Position numbers and translations under genes: made by a program. A stretch of DNA of 64,000 nt. Source: Enterovibrio norvegicus DSM 15893. GTDB taxonomy: Bacteria > Pseudomonadota > Gammaproteobacteria > Enterobacterales > Vibrionaceae. Where the stretch lies: positions 1-64,000 of the forward strand of contig NZ_FOWR01000019.1 of NCBI RefSeq assembly GCF_900115495.1, given 5' to 3'. Positions 57,240 to 64,000 of the stretch are shown here, piece by piece. Every line of letters begins with the position of its first letter. The first letter of the stretch is position 1. The notes under the pieces are model-generated. The model did no database searches. It saw only the letters and a program-made list of their open reading frames with translations, and was not told where the DNA came from.

Positions 57240-57592
57240 CAGGGAACACGACACGGAATGGACCATCAGGACGATGACGCAGGGTGCGTAGCGGACAAAC
57301 GGATACTGGCTCTGGATGAGCCTTAGAAAGAACAGGATGTTTTGTTGTCAGGATGACAAGCGGTGTGAAGGAATAACGCCGATAGGACACTCTCTGGACG
57401 AGAGAAGGACACCCGCCAGGATGGTGGAGACAACAGGACGTTGACGAGCAAAACTCAAATAAAAACGGCAGGAAGCCCTATCACAAAAGGAATATTGTTC
57501 ACCGGGAAGTGGTGTTACTGTTAGGGATGAAAACGGTAAAATCCGTTCTTTAGAACGCTATAGAGCGACAGGCCTTGCCTGTCGCTTTTTTC
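57240..57592 (+). ncRNA. csrB: CsrB-family small RNA (CsrA sponge)
   Basis: This stretch lacks credible genes but carries about 20 GGA motifs in 300 bases, many as AGGA in hairpin-loop-like settings, with four CAGGATG or close variants. That pattern is the CsrA-binding repeat of CsrB/CsrC RNAs. It ends in a clear terminator (AGCGACAGGC with GCCTGTCGCT, T run) at 57564-57592. A TATCTA -10 candidate at 57228-57233 puts the start near 57240; the exact 5' end is uncertain. By family knowledge it titrates CsrA and is turned on by the VarS/VarA (BarA/UvrY) system. Vibrios have several such RNAs; which paralogue this is cannot be told. Confidence 0.88.
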
Positions 57593-57645
57593 TTATCCAT
57601 CTTTCTGATACATTTCCGCCATTCACTTTGGTGTAGAAATCTCCA

Positions 57646-58293
57646 ATGACCCTTGATTGCCCGCTTTGTCAGTCGACCTATGTCGTCGATTTTGAGCAGG
57701 ATAAACGTCGCCGATATTTCCGTTGTGACCCTTGTTCACTGGTTTTCGCCGATCCTGCTAGCCGACTGTCACCGGATGAAGAGAAAGCGCATTACGACCT
57801 GCATGAGAATTCGGCGGAAGATGAAGGCTATCGCCAGTTTCTGAGCCGCGTTGCCATGCCACTGAGCGAAAAGCTCGGTATGACCTCTCAGCGAGGCTTA
57901 GACTTTGGTTGTGGGCCAGGCCCTGTGTTGGCCAGCATGCTGGCGGATAAAGGGCATACAATGTCGATTTACGATCCGTATTTTTCGCCCGACACCACGG
58001 TGCTCGAGACGCAATACGATTTCGTTACCTGCACTGAAGCGATTGAACATTTTTACTTGCCTCACAAGGAATGGAGACAGTTACTGAGTCTGGTTAAGCC
58101 TGGAGGCTGGTTAGCTATCATGACCAAGCTCGTTATTGATGCTGACGCGTTTAGGTGCTGGCATTACAAGAACGATCCAACCCACGTGAGTTTTTTTAGT
58201 CGCGAAACGTTCTGCTTTTTGGCAGATCGTGATGGTCTTGACGTGGACTTTGTTGGTAACGACGTAATTTTACTGAGGAAGAAAAACGAATGA
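57646..58293 (+). CDS. Class I SAM-dependent methyltransferase with N-terminal zinc-finger-like motif
   Basis: This 215-residue protein starts with a CPLC...CDPC pair of motifs (Cys5, Cys8, Cys27, Cys30) that probably binds zinc. A Rossmann methyltransferase domain follows, with GLDFGCGPGPVLASML as the SAM loop, then TCTEAIEHFYLP and LVKPGGWLAIMTK. The substrate is unknown. It overlaps yihI by four bases, so it is co-transcribed with yihI and the DUF2489 gene. It begins 54 bases after the CsrB terminator. Confidence 0.88.
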   Translation: MTLDCPLCQSTYVVDFEQDKRRRYFRCDPCSLVFADPASRLSPDEEKAHYDLHENSAEDEGYRQFLSRVAMPLSEKLGMTSQRGLDFGCGPGPVLASMLADKGHTMSIYDPYFSPDTTVLETQYDFVTCTEAIEHFYLPHKEWRQLLSLVKPGGWLAIMTKLVIDADAFRCWHYKNDPTHVSFFSRETFCFLADRDGLDVDFVGNDVILLRKKNE

Positions 58294-58841
58294 CCCGCAA
58301 GAAGAAAGCACGCAAAGTCGGCTCTGAAGGTCCTGCACAATACAGTGACCGTTCATTGAGCAAAGATGACGTTGCGTCATTGGCACGCAAACGCGCAAAC
58401 CGTCGTAAAGGTTTGAAAGCGGGCTCTCGCCATTCTGATGGTAAAGTCGAAAAGCAACGCCAAATCAACGCAACAAGAGACCCACGTTTGGGTAGCAAAA
58501 AGCCTATCGCATTGATTGTTGAGCAAAAGCCACATCCAAAGTCAGCAGAAGGTAAAAAGGTTCGTCGCCTAGATGCTGCAAAAGAATTGGATATGCTGGA
58601 AAACGATGCACAACTAAATGTGTTGTTAGACCGTATTGAAAATGGCGAGAAGCTAGGTGCAGGTCTGCAGTCTTACGTTGATGAGAAACTGGATCGCATT
58701 GAAGCGTTGATGGCACAGCTTGGCTTGCTGGAAGAAGAGCAAGAAGATGCGCCAGTTGAACAGCCAAAAGGAAAGAAATCGCGCCGAGGCGACGATGATT
58801 TATTGGCTGAGTTTGAAAACCTAAAATTCGATCAGGAGTAA
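58290..58841 (+). CDS. yihI: Der GTPase-activating protein YihI
   Basis: YihI activates the ribosome-assembly GTPase Der and thereby delays large-subunit assembly. The 183-residue protein has the family layout: a very basic, low-complexity N terminus (TRKKKARKVG, RKRANRRKG, KGLKAG), the DPRLGSKKPI motif, and an acidic C-terminal helical domain ending in AEFENLKFDQE. It overlaps the methyltransferase gene by four bases. Confidence 0.93.
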   Translation: MTRKKKARKVGSEGPAQYSDRSLSKDDVASLARKRANRRKGLKAGSRHSDGKVEKQRQINATRDPRLGSKKPIALIVEQKPHPKSAEGKKVRRLDAAKELDMLENDAQLNVLLDRIENGEKLGAGLQSYVDEKLDRIEALMAQLGLLEEEQEDAPVEQPKGKKSRRGDDDLLAEFENLKFDQE

Positions 58842-59339
58842 GTGTTGGAGACTCTTCCTTTAGGTGTTGTGGCGCTTGGCGGTGCCATTGTTCTTGGGTT
58901 AGCAAGTTATGCTGGTTGGTTGTTGTCGAAACTTCGTCGACAAACTCGCTTTCAGGCTGCGCAACAAAAAGCGGCGATTACCCAAAGAAATAACAAGATC
59001 ATCGAAAGCGTTGATGTGATTGCGATGGCAACATTGCAAGATCAATGCGATTTGTCAGAAGCGGCGATCCGTCTGTTTATGATCATGGATCACCTACAGG
59101 GAGAAAAGCGTGTGGATTACCCGACGCGCTTTCCTGCGCTTTATGAATTGTATGACGTGGTTAAGGACATGCCACGTGGTGACGCCCGAAAGGCCATCCC
59201 GAAAAAAGAAAGGATGCGTCATGATTTAGAACGCATGAAAACGGAAACTCGTCTTCAGGATGCGATCAAAATCGAACTCGAAGAAATCCTCGCTTTTACT
59301 GGTGCCAAGATGACACCTATTCGGACGTTAGCGAGCTGA
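58842..59339 (+). CDS. DUF2489 family membrane-anchored protein
   Basis: This protein of about 165 residues has one N-terminal membrane helix (VVALGGAIVLGLASYAGWLL) followed by a helical cytosolic domain of family DUF2489. The function is unknown. It starts with GTG at 58842 directly after the yihI stop. A TTG one codon later (58845) has better spacing to the AGGAG at 58834-58838. It is in the usual place between yihI and hemN. Confidence 0.88.
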   Translation: MLETLPLGVVALGGAIVLGLASYAGWLLSKLRRQTRFQAAQQKAAITQRNNKIIESVDVIAMATLQDQCDLSEAAIRLFMIMDHLQGEKRVDYPTRFPALYELYDVVKDMPRGDARKAIPKKERMRHDLERMKTETRLQDAIKIELEEILAFTGAKMTPIRTLAS

Positions 59340-59395
59340 TCGCTTCGATCAGTCCAGCAAAATTGCCGTTGAGCAGCGAGATTGATTCATCTGAC

Positions 59396-59428
59396 ACCGG
59401 AGAGTGTGGCAAAATAATACTCTCCGGT
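59396..59428 (+). promoter_or_regulatory. Perfect 10-bp inverted repeat before hemN
   Basis: ACCGGAGAGT (59396-59405) pairs perfectly with ACTCTCCGGT (59419-59428) over a 13-base A/T-rich loop, 23 bases before the hemN start. A poor T tract follows (TTGTTC). It could be a terminator for the upstream operon, an operator, or a leader hairpin. Confidence 0.6.
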
Positions 59429-59451
59429 TGTTCATATTGGGCGAAATATAC

Positions 59452-60825
59452 ATGTCAAAACAGCAAATCATTTGGGATCAGAGTCTGATCGAGAAGTACA
59501 ACTACTCAGGCCCTCGTTATACCTCCTATCCAACCGCGCTGGAATTCCATGAGGTGTTTACCGCCGCGGAATTTGACATGGCATGTACCCAATATCCGGA
59601 GAGAAACCTTTCTCTCTACGTCCATATCCCGTTTTGTCATACGCTTTGCTACTACTGTGGCTGCAATAAAGTCATTACACGTCATCAGCACAAAGCAGAT
59701 GCGTATTTGGATGCGCTAGAGCAAGAGATCCGTCAGCGTGCGTATTTGCTGCATGATCGTAACGTGACACAACTTCATTGGGGGGGCGGCACGCCAACCT
59801 TTTTGACCAAAGAGCAGGTCACTCGATTGATGGGGTTGCTTCGCCAAGAATTCCAACTGGATGACAATGCTGAAATCAGTATCGAAGTGGATCCGCGTGA
59901 AATCGAGCTGGATATGCTTGATCACCTGCGCAGTGAAGGCTTTAACCGTTTAAGTATTGGCGTTCAGGACTTTGATAAAACCGTGCAGAAAGCGGTGAAC
60001 CGTGAGCAGGATGAAACCTTCATTCGTGACATGGTGTCGCGTGCTAAAACCTTGGGCTTCCGCTCAACCAACCTTGATTTGATTTATGGCCTTCCACACC
60101 AAAACGGTGAAACATTTGCGAAAACCTTGTCGCAAGTGCTTGAGATGAAGCCGGGACGCTTGTCCGTTTTCAATTATGCGCACCTACCATCCTTGTTTGC
60201 TGCTCAGCGTAAAATCAAAGATGACGATTTACCGTCGCCACAAGTGCGTTTGTCCATGTTGGAGCAAACCATTGGTACGTTGACGAGTGAAGGCTACCAG
60301 TTCATTGGTATGGATCACTTTGCGTTGCCGGATGATGAGCTTGCTGTGGCACAGCGTGAAGGAAACCTTCACCGCAACTTCCAAGGCTACACTACGCAAG
60401 GCGACTGTGATTTACTAGGTTTGGGTGTGTCAGCGATTTCCATGATTGGTGACTGTTATGCCCAAAACCAAAAAGAGCTGAAGAAATATTACGGCCAAGT
60501 GGAAGAACAACGTCATGCGCTTTGGAAAGGTGTCATGTTAGATGGCGACGATTTGTTGCGCCGTGAAGTCATTAAATCGCTGATCTGTAATTTCTATCTT
60601 GATAAGTCCGAGATTGAAGGCACCTATGACATTGAATTCGACACCTACTTTGCCGAAGACTTATCGCTGCTACAGTGCTTCGTTGATGATGAGCTGGTGG
60701 AGGTGGATGCGAAAAGCATCAAGGTGACGCTGAAAGGCCGCTTACTGATCCGCAATATTTGTATGTGTTTTGACACTTACCTTCGCGATCGTGCACGTCA
60801 GCAGCAGTTCTCTCGCGTGATTTAA
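59452..60825 (+). CDS. hemN: Oxygen-independent coproporphyrinogen III oxidase HemN
   Basis: HemN is a radical-SAM enzyme that oxidatively decarboxylates coproporphyrinogen III without oxygen. The 457-residue length equals that of the E. coli enzyme. The cluster cysteines are Cys62, Cys66 and Cys69 with the extra Cys71, in HIPFCHTLCYYCGC. HWGGGTPT and the SIEVDPRE strand follow. The ATG at 59452 matches homologues; the frame is open 48 bases further up. A strong bidirectional terminator follows. Confidence 0.97.
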   Translation: MSKQQIIWDQSLIEKYNYSGPRYTSYPTALEFHEVFTAAEFDMACTQYPERNLSLYVHIPFCHTLCYYCGCNKVITRHQHKADAYLDALEQEIRQRAYLLHDRNVTQLHWGGGTPTFLTKEQVTRLMGLLRQEFQLDDNAEISIEVDPREIELDMLDHLRSEGFNRLSIGVQDFDKTVQKAVNREQDETFIRDMVSRAKTLGFRSTNLDLIYGLPHQNGETFAKTLSQVLEMKPGRLSVFNYAHLPSLFAAQRKIKDDDLPSPQVRLSMLEQTIGTLTSEGYQFIGMDHFALPDDELAVAQREGNLHRNFQGYTTQGDCDLLGLGVSAISMIGDCYAQNQKELKKYYGQVEEQRHALWKGVMLDGDDLLRREVIKSLICNFYLDKSEIEGTYDIEFDTYFAEDLSLLQCFVDDELVEVDAKSIKVTLKGRLLIRNICMCFDTYLRDRARQQQFSRVI

Positions 60826-60884
60826 TGTGATGAGTGACGAAAGGTGATCGCTACACGGGTTAGCGAGATCACCAAAGACAAAAA

Positions 60885-60914
60885 CGAAAAAAGCCGCTAT
60901 CGCGGCTTTTTTCG
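60885..60914. terminator. Bidirectional terminator between hemN and the 37-aa gene
   Basis: A perfect 13-bp stem (CGAAAAAAGCCGC with GCGGCTTTTTTCG) with a four-base loop lies 60 bases after hemN and 16 bases after the stop of the small minus-strand gene. A further hairpin (GGTGATCGCTA with TAGC-GA-GATCACC) precedes it at 60843-60873. Confidence 0.92.
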
Positions 60915-60929
60915 ATCTGGCGTTTGCGC

Positions 60930-61043
60930 TTACGCGCCGCTGCCAAGGCTGAATACAGCCAGTACCACAGCAAGAGCTGCCGCTGCCAGTTGACCTGGAC
61001 CCGCAGCTGCCATTTCATTCAGTGTAAATAGTGCGTCGAACAT
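60930..61043 (-). CDS. Small membrane protein (37 aa)
   Basis: The minus strand encodes MFDALFTLNE, MAAAGPGQ and then one hydrophobic helix (LAAAALAVVLAVFSLG) before the stop. GGAT lies about nine bases before the ATG at 61043. The gene is bounded on both sides by strong terminators (61098-61130 and 60885-60914), so it must have its own promoter in the 60 or so bases between. That isolation argues for a real, separately expressed gene. No family is recognised. Confidence 0.6.
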   Translation of the reverse strand: MFDALFTLNEMAAAGPGQLAAAALAVVLAVFSLGSGA

Positions 61044-61098
61044 GAACGTTTCATCCGGCGTGTTAAAAAATCGGCGGCATTGTACGTCAGCTACGCTC

Positions 61099-61130
61099 AA
61101 AAAAACACCAGCAATTTGCTGGTGTTTTTC
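61099..61130 (-). terminator. Terminator of add
   Basis: AAAAACACCAGCA pairs with TGCTGGTGTTTTT over a three-base loop, with T runs on both strands; it lies 67 bases after the add stop on the minus strand. Confidence 0.88.
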
Positions 61131-61196
61131 GTCATGCTCAGTGCTGATTCGGTTACCGTTCAGCGTACTGCTGTCAATATATTGTTTTAACGAGGT

Positions 61197-62201
61197 TTAC
61201 GCGCGCGCTTGTGCTTTTGCGCGGAGTTCCGCTTTTTCACTGTCTGACAAGTAGGCGATCGCTAGGCCATTTTCTTGCAGTTGAGTGATTTGGGCTTGGC
61301 TCAAGCCTGCTTGTGGCGCAGCAACGTCATATTCGTGTGGCAGCTCAATACCCGAAACTGCAGGGTCATCGGTATTGAGAGATGCCAAGATGCCGTGCTC
61401 AAGGAAGGCTTTCACTGGGTGCGTCGCGAAGCTCTCGACAGTGCTGGTTTGTACGTTTGACGTTAGGGCGGATTCGATACCAATGCGGTGCTTGGCAAGG
61501 TAATCCATTAAGCGTGGATCTTGGATGGCTTTTACGCCGTGGCCAATACGGGTCGCGCCTAATTCGTTAATGGCTTGCCACATGCTTTCAGCGCCAGCAG
61601 CTTCGCCCGCATGCACGGTGACATTGAGGCCTGCTTTGCGTACTTTTGCGAAATGGTCGTTAAATTGCTCACCAGGCTGTCCAAGTTCATCACCGGCTAA
61701 ATCAACGGCGACGAGGTGCTGTTTGAGTGCCAATAACGCATCCAATTCTTGCATGCAAGCGTCCACACCAAAGGTGCGGCTCATGATGCCAATCAGGTTG
61801 GTTTTCACGCCGAAATCTTGGCTACCGGCTTTTACACCGTCAATCACGGCTTCAACCACACCTTGCACGGGCAGATTATGCTTCATGGCCATGTAGTAAG
61901 GAGAAAAACGCAGCTCAGCGTAATCAATGCGGGCATTCAATGCGTCTTCGACGTTCTCGTAAGCAACACGGCGCACCGCGTCCAGATCGCCAAGTACAGC
62001 GACACCCCAATCCAATTTGGACAGGAAGCCAACCAAATCAGGTTCGTTAGACATCACTTGTACGTGTGGACGAAGTGTCTCGATGGTGGTCGCAGGGAGC
62101 GCCATTCCGAACTTCTGACCCAGTTCCAAAATGGTATTAATACGAATATTGCCATCAAGATGACGGTGAAGGTCCGTCAGTGGAAGGTGGGTTGCGATCA
62201 T
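61197..62201 (-). CDS. add: Adenosine deaminase
   Basis: Add converts adenosine to inosine in purine salvage. The 334-residue barrel has the zinc ligands of the DLHRHLDG motif, the catalytic HAGEAAG (His, Glu), GHGVKAI and the late NTDDPAVSG with paired Asp. The ATG at 62201 has AAGGA nine bases upstream; an in-frame TTG two codons earlier is less likely. No adenine riboswitch like that of V. vulnificus add is present upstream; an imperfect inverted repeat lies there instead. Confidence 0.95.
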   Translation of the reverse strand: MIATHLPLTDLHRHLDGNIRINTILELGQKFGMALPATTIETLRPHVQVMSNEPDLVGFLSKLDWGVAVLGDLDAVRRVAYENVEDALNARIDYAELRFSPYYMAMKHNLPVQGVVEAVIDGVKAGSQDFGVKTNLIGIMSRTFGVDACMQELDALLALKQHLVAVDLAGDELGQPGEQFNDHFAKVRKAGLNVTVHAGEAAGAESMWQAINELGATRIGHGVKAIQDPRLMDYLAKHRIGIESALTSNVQTSTVESFATHPVKAFLEHGILASLNTDDPAVSGIELPHEYDVAAPQAGLSQAQITQLQENGLAIAYLSDSEKAELRAKAQARA

Positions 62202-62272
62202 AGCCAAATATCCTTAAATCAACTTTTGAGAAGTATAAGGACTAAAAATAGGCGCGTCAGTAGATTGGTGAA

Positions 62273-62304
62273 GACAAACCACTCGATTGAGCGGTTTTGT
62301 TGTC
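62273..62304. repeat. Imperfect inverted repeat upstream of add
   Basis: GACAAACCACTC and GAGCGGTTTTGT form near-complementary arms around GATT, about 70 bases before the add start. The symmetry suggests an operator or leader hairpin; no regulator can be named. Confidence 0.45.
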
Positions 62305-62353
62305 AGTGTTAACCAAAATTGTTGATTTATTGCTCAGCGATTAAAGAACTGAA

Positions 62354-62399
62354 CCTATTCATCATGCGTAAGGGCGGTGACTGCCCTTACGCGAATAGG
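62354..62399. terminator. Long two-part hairpin downstream of ntrC
   Basis: A perfect inner stem GCGTAAGGGC/GCCCTTACGC (62366-62375 and 62383-62392) is extended by an outer stem CCTATTC/GAATAGG after a five-base bulge. It begins 14 bases after the ntrC stop on the minus strand. There is no T tract, so it is either a Rho-type or non-canonical 3' end, or a stabilising structure. Confidence 0.55.
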
Positions 62400-62412
62400 C
62401 TCATCGGTGAAT

Positions 62413-63819
62413 TTAAGGGATGTGCAGTTCTTTGAGTTTACGTGTCAGTGTGTTGCGCCCCCAACCGAGCAGTTTGGCAGCTTCTTGCTTGTGGCCTCTC
62501 GTGTGGCTGAGAGCCTCTTGCAACAAGATGCGTTCAAATTCAGGCAAGGCTTCTCTGAGCAGGTTGTCATCGCCGTTACCCAACGAATGCTTTGCCCACT
62601 GTGAGAGCGCACTTTGCCAACCGCCACCTTCGCCTTCTTCAGCGATATCGGTCGGTTGTAGCAACTCTGGCGGAAGGTCTTCGGGCAAAATTTCTTTGCC
62701 ACTGCCCATCACGGTTAGCCAACGACAGGTGTTCTCGAGCTGACGCACGTTGCCCGGCCAAGCGAGGCCTGAAATCAAATCGAGCGTGCTGGCATGCAGC
62801 GATTTCACTTCAATATCAAGCTCATCAGAGGCGCGCTTGAGGAAATGTTTGGCAAGCTGGCCGATGTCTTGGCGACGTTCTCGCAGTGGCGGAAGGTGAA
62901 CGCGAATAACATTGAGGCGATGGAATAAATCTTCACGGAAGCTACCTTCTGCCACCAATTTTTCGAGGTTTTGGTGCGTTGCGGCGATAATACGCACATC
63001 AACGTTAATCGCTGAATGCCCACCGACACGATAAAACTGCCCGTCCGCCAATACGCGCAGCAAGCGGGTTTGAATATCTAACGGCATGTCGCCGATTTCA
63101 TCCAAAAACAGCGTGCCGCCATTGGCTTGCTCAAAACGGCCTTGGCGAATGCTATTCGCCCCAGTAAATGCGCCTTTCTCATGGCCAAACAATTCAGATT
63201 CAATCAAATCTTTCGGAATGGCTGCCATGTTCAAGGCGATAAACGCATTCTTGGCGCGTGGGCTATGACGGTGCAAGGCATGGGCAACTAACTCTTTGCC
63301 TGTGCCCGATTCACCGTTAATCAAAACGGAAATGGATGAGCGGGATAAACGGCCAATGGCACGAAACACTTCCTGCATCGAGGGTGCTTCACCAATGATC
63401 TCCGGCACGGTTTCTTGTGATTCACGCGGAGAGCGTTGTCGTTTTTGCTCTTGGCTGTGTGAAACAGCACGCTCAACCAAGGCAACAGCTTCGTCAATGT
63501 CGAAAGGTTTCGGCAAGTACTCGAATGCGCCTTTTTTGTAGGCACTCACTGCTGCGTCGAGATCCGAGTGTGCGGTCATGATAATGACGGGCAGGGTTGG
63601 GTATTCTTCCTGAAGACGATTGAGCAGGGTAAAGCCGTCTGTTCCCGGCATACGGATGTCTGAGACCAACACATCGGGCACTTCTCGGTTTAAGCCTTCT
63701 AACACGCTGTCTGCATCTGCGAACGTCTCACAGGCCAAGCCAGCGGCGTTTAGCGTGCGTTCTAATACCCAGCGAATTGAGCTGTCGTCATCAACGACCC
63801 AAATTAATCCTTTGCTCAT
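62413..63819 (-). CDS. glnG: Nitrogen regulation response regulator NtrC (GlnG)
   Basis: NtrC activates sigma-54 promoters under nitrogen shortage. The 468-residue protein has the receiver domain with phospho-acceptor Asp54 and Lys104. The AAA+ domain follows, with GESGTGKE (169-176), the sigma-54 contact loop GAFTGA (216-221) and Walker [15 protein letters not shown]-terminal Fis-type helix-turn-helix ([19 protein letters not shown]) completes it. All are intact. It lies nine bases after the ntrB gene, its sensor kinase; glnA is likely upstream outside the window. Confidence 0.97.
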   Translation of the reverse strand: MSKGLIWVVDDDSSIRWVLERTLNAAGLACETFADADSVLEGLNREVPDVLVSDIRMPGTDGFTLLNRLQEEYPTLPVIIMTAHSDLDAAVSAYKKGAFEYLPKPFDIDEAVALVERAVSHSQEQKRQRSPRESQETVPEIIGEAPSMQEVFRAIGRLSRSSISVLINGESGTGKELVAHALHRHSPRAKNAFIALNMAAIPKDLIESELFGHEKGAFTGANSIRQGRFEQANGGTLFLDEIGDMPLDIQTRLLRVLADGQFYRVGGHSAINVDVRIIAATHQNLEKLVAEGSFREDLFHRLNVIRVHLPPLRERRQDIGQLAKHFLKRASDELDIEVKSLHASTLDLISGLAWPGNVRQLENTCRWLTVMGSGKEILPEDLPPELLQPTDIAEEGEGGGWQSALSQWAKHSLGNGDDNLLREALPEFERILLQEALSHTRGHKQEAAKLLGWGRNTLTRKLKELHIP

Positions 63820-63828
63820 GAGCTCCCC

Positions 63829-64000
63829 TTAGCGACGAATTGGTAACAAAATGGTGAAGGTGGTATGCCCCGGCCAGCTGCTGACATGAATGTTGCCTTT
63901 ATGCTGATCAATGAGGTTTCGCGTAATAGAAAGGCCTAGCCCAGTGCCGCCAGCGCGTCCTGATACCATGGGGTAAAAGAGCGTGTCTTGAAGGTCGGGG
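63829..64000 (-). CDS. glnL: Nitrogen regulation sensor kinase NtrB (GlnL), C-terminal end only
   Basis: The last 56 codons of a histidine kinase lie here; the gene continues past the window edge. Visible are the ATP-binding end with [12 protein letters not shown] (G box) and the closing [13 protein letters not shown] before the stop TAA. Position directly before ntrC identifies it as NtrB. Confidence 0.95.
   Translation of the reverse strand, partial: PDLQDTLFYPMVSGRAGGTGLGLSITRNLIDQHKGNIHVSSWPGHTTFTILLPIRR

Noticed and set aside
56980-57390. A 136-residue minus-strand open frame
   Set aside because: It lies over the CsrB-type RNA, has no ribosome-binding site, and its residues look like chance translation of GGA repeats.
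62202-62412. Adenine (purine) riboswitch before add, as in V. vulnificus
   Set aside because: The conserved loop and junction bases of the purine aptamer are absent on the minus strand; only the imperfect inverted repeat is there.

Overview
The window looks like a stretch of the main chromosome of a marine gammaproteobacterium of the Vibrionaceae or a close relative. Evidence read from the sequence is the gene content and order: rmuC-ubiE-ubiJ-ubiB-tatABCD-hemB, hemCDXY divergent from cyaA, cyaY-lptM-lysA-dapF-DUF484-xerC-yigB-uvrD, polA-spf-engB, yihI-DUF2489-hemN and ntrB-ntrC. This is the order I know from Vibrio cholerae chromosome 1 and, in part, from E. coli. Base composition is about 48-50% GC by eye and even. 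There are no insertion sequences, prophage genes or CRISPR arrays. The genus is an inference; no marker gene in the window settles it.

Layout. 1-180: the 3' part of a tRNA-Trp, probably the end of an upstream rRNA operon, its terminator, and a damaged second copy of the tRNA 3' end. 287-6.4 kb: fluoride channel crcB, then a TPP riboswitch and the thiamine operon thiCEFSGH. 6.4-12 kb: an Xaa-Pro aminopeptidase, a LysR regulator divergent from a Bcr/CflA drug exporter, an unknown 96-residue protein and an EamA exporter. 12-20.3 kb: rmuC, ubiquinone genes ubiE-ubiJ-ubiB, Tat export genes tatABC, tatD and a magnesium-type hemB. 20.3-25.4 kb: an 8-copy heptanucleotide repeat, asnC, a large periplasmic-sensor GGDEF-EAL protein, rsmJ and two very small genes. 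25.6-33.1 kb: haem genes hemCDXY facing cyaA, then cyaY. 33.2-43 kb: lptM-lysA-dapF-DUF484-xerC-yigB, then a bufferin-type RiPP operon (bufA-bufB-bufC-doxX) set between yigB and uvrD. 43-50.3 kb: DUF2780, ggt, rarD, recQ, DUF3630, a preQ1-I riboswitch with yhhQ, and a GNAT gene. 50.3-57.6 kb: RyhB with its Fur box, elbB, an origin-like GATC/DnaA-box region, polA, Spot 42, a candidate new sRNA, engB, cytochrome c4 and a CsrB-type RNA. 57.6-64 kb: a methyltransferase, yihI, DUF2489, hemN, a 37-residue small protein, add, ntrC and the end of ntrB.

Functionally, most of the window is cofactor and housekeeping metabolism (thiamine, ubiquinone, haem, lysine, murein precursor) plus protein export and DNA repair. 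The regulatory layer is rich in RNA. Two riboswitches (TPP, preQ1) were found. Three recognisable global-regulatory sRNAs (RyhB for iron, Spot 42 for carbon, CsrB for CsrA) and one unassigned sRNA candidate lie within about 7.2 kb around polA. Items most worth a second look are the bufferin operon, the GATC cluster with a consensus DnaA box upstream of polA, the unassigned sRNA candidate after Spot 42, and the tiny genes at 25.1, 25.3 and 60.9 kb, which conventional calling is likely to miss.
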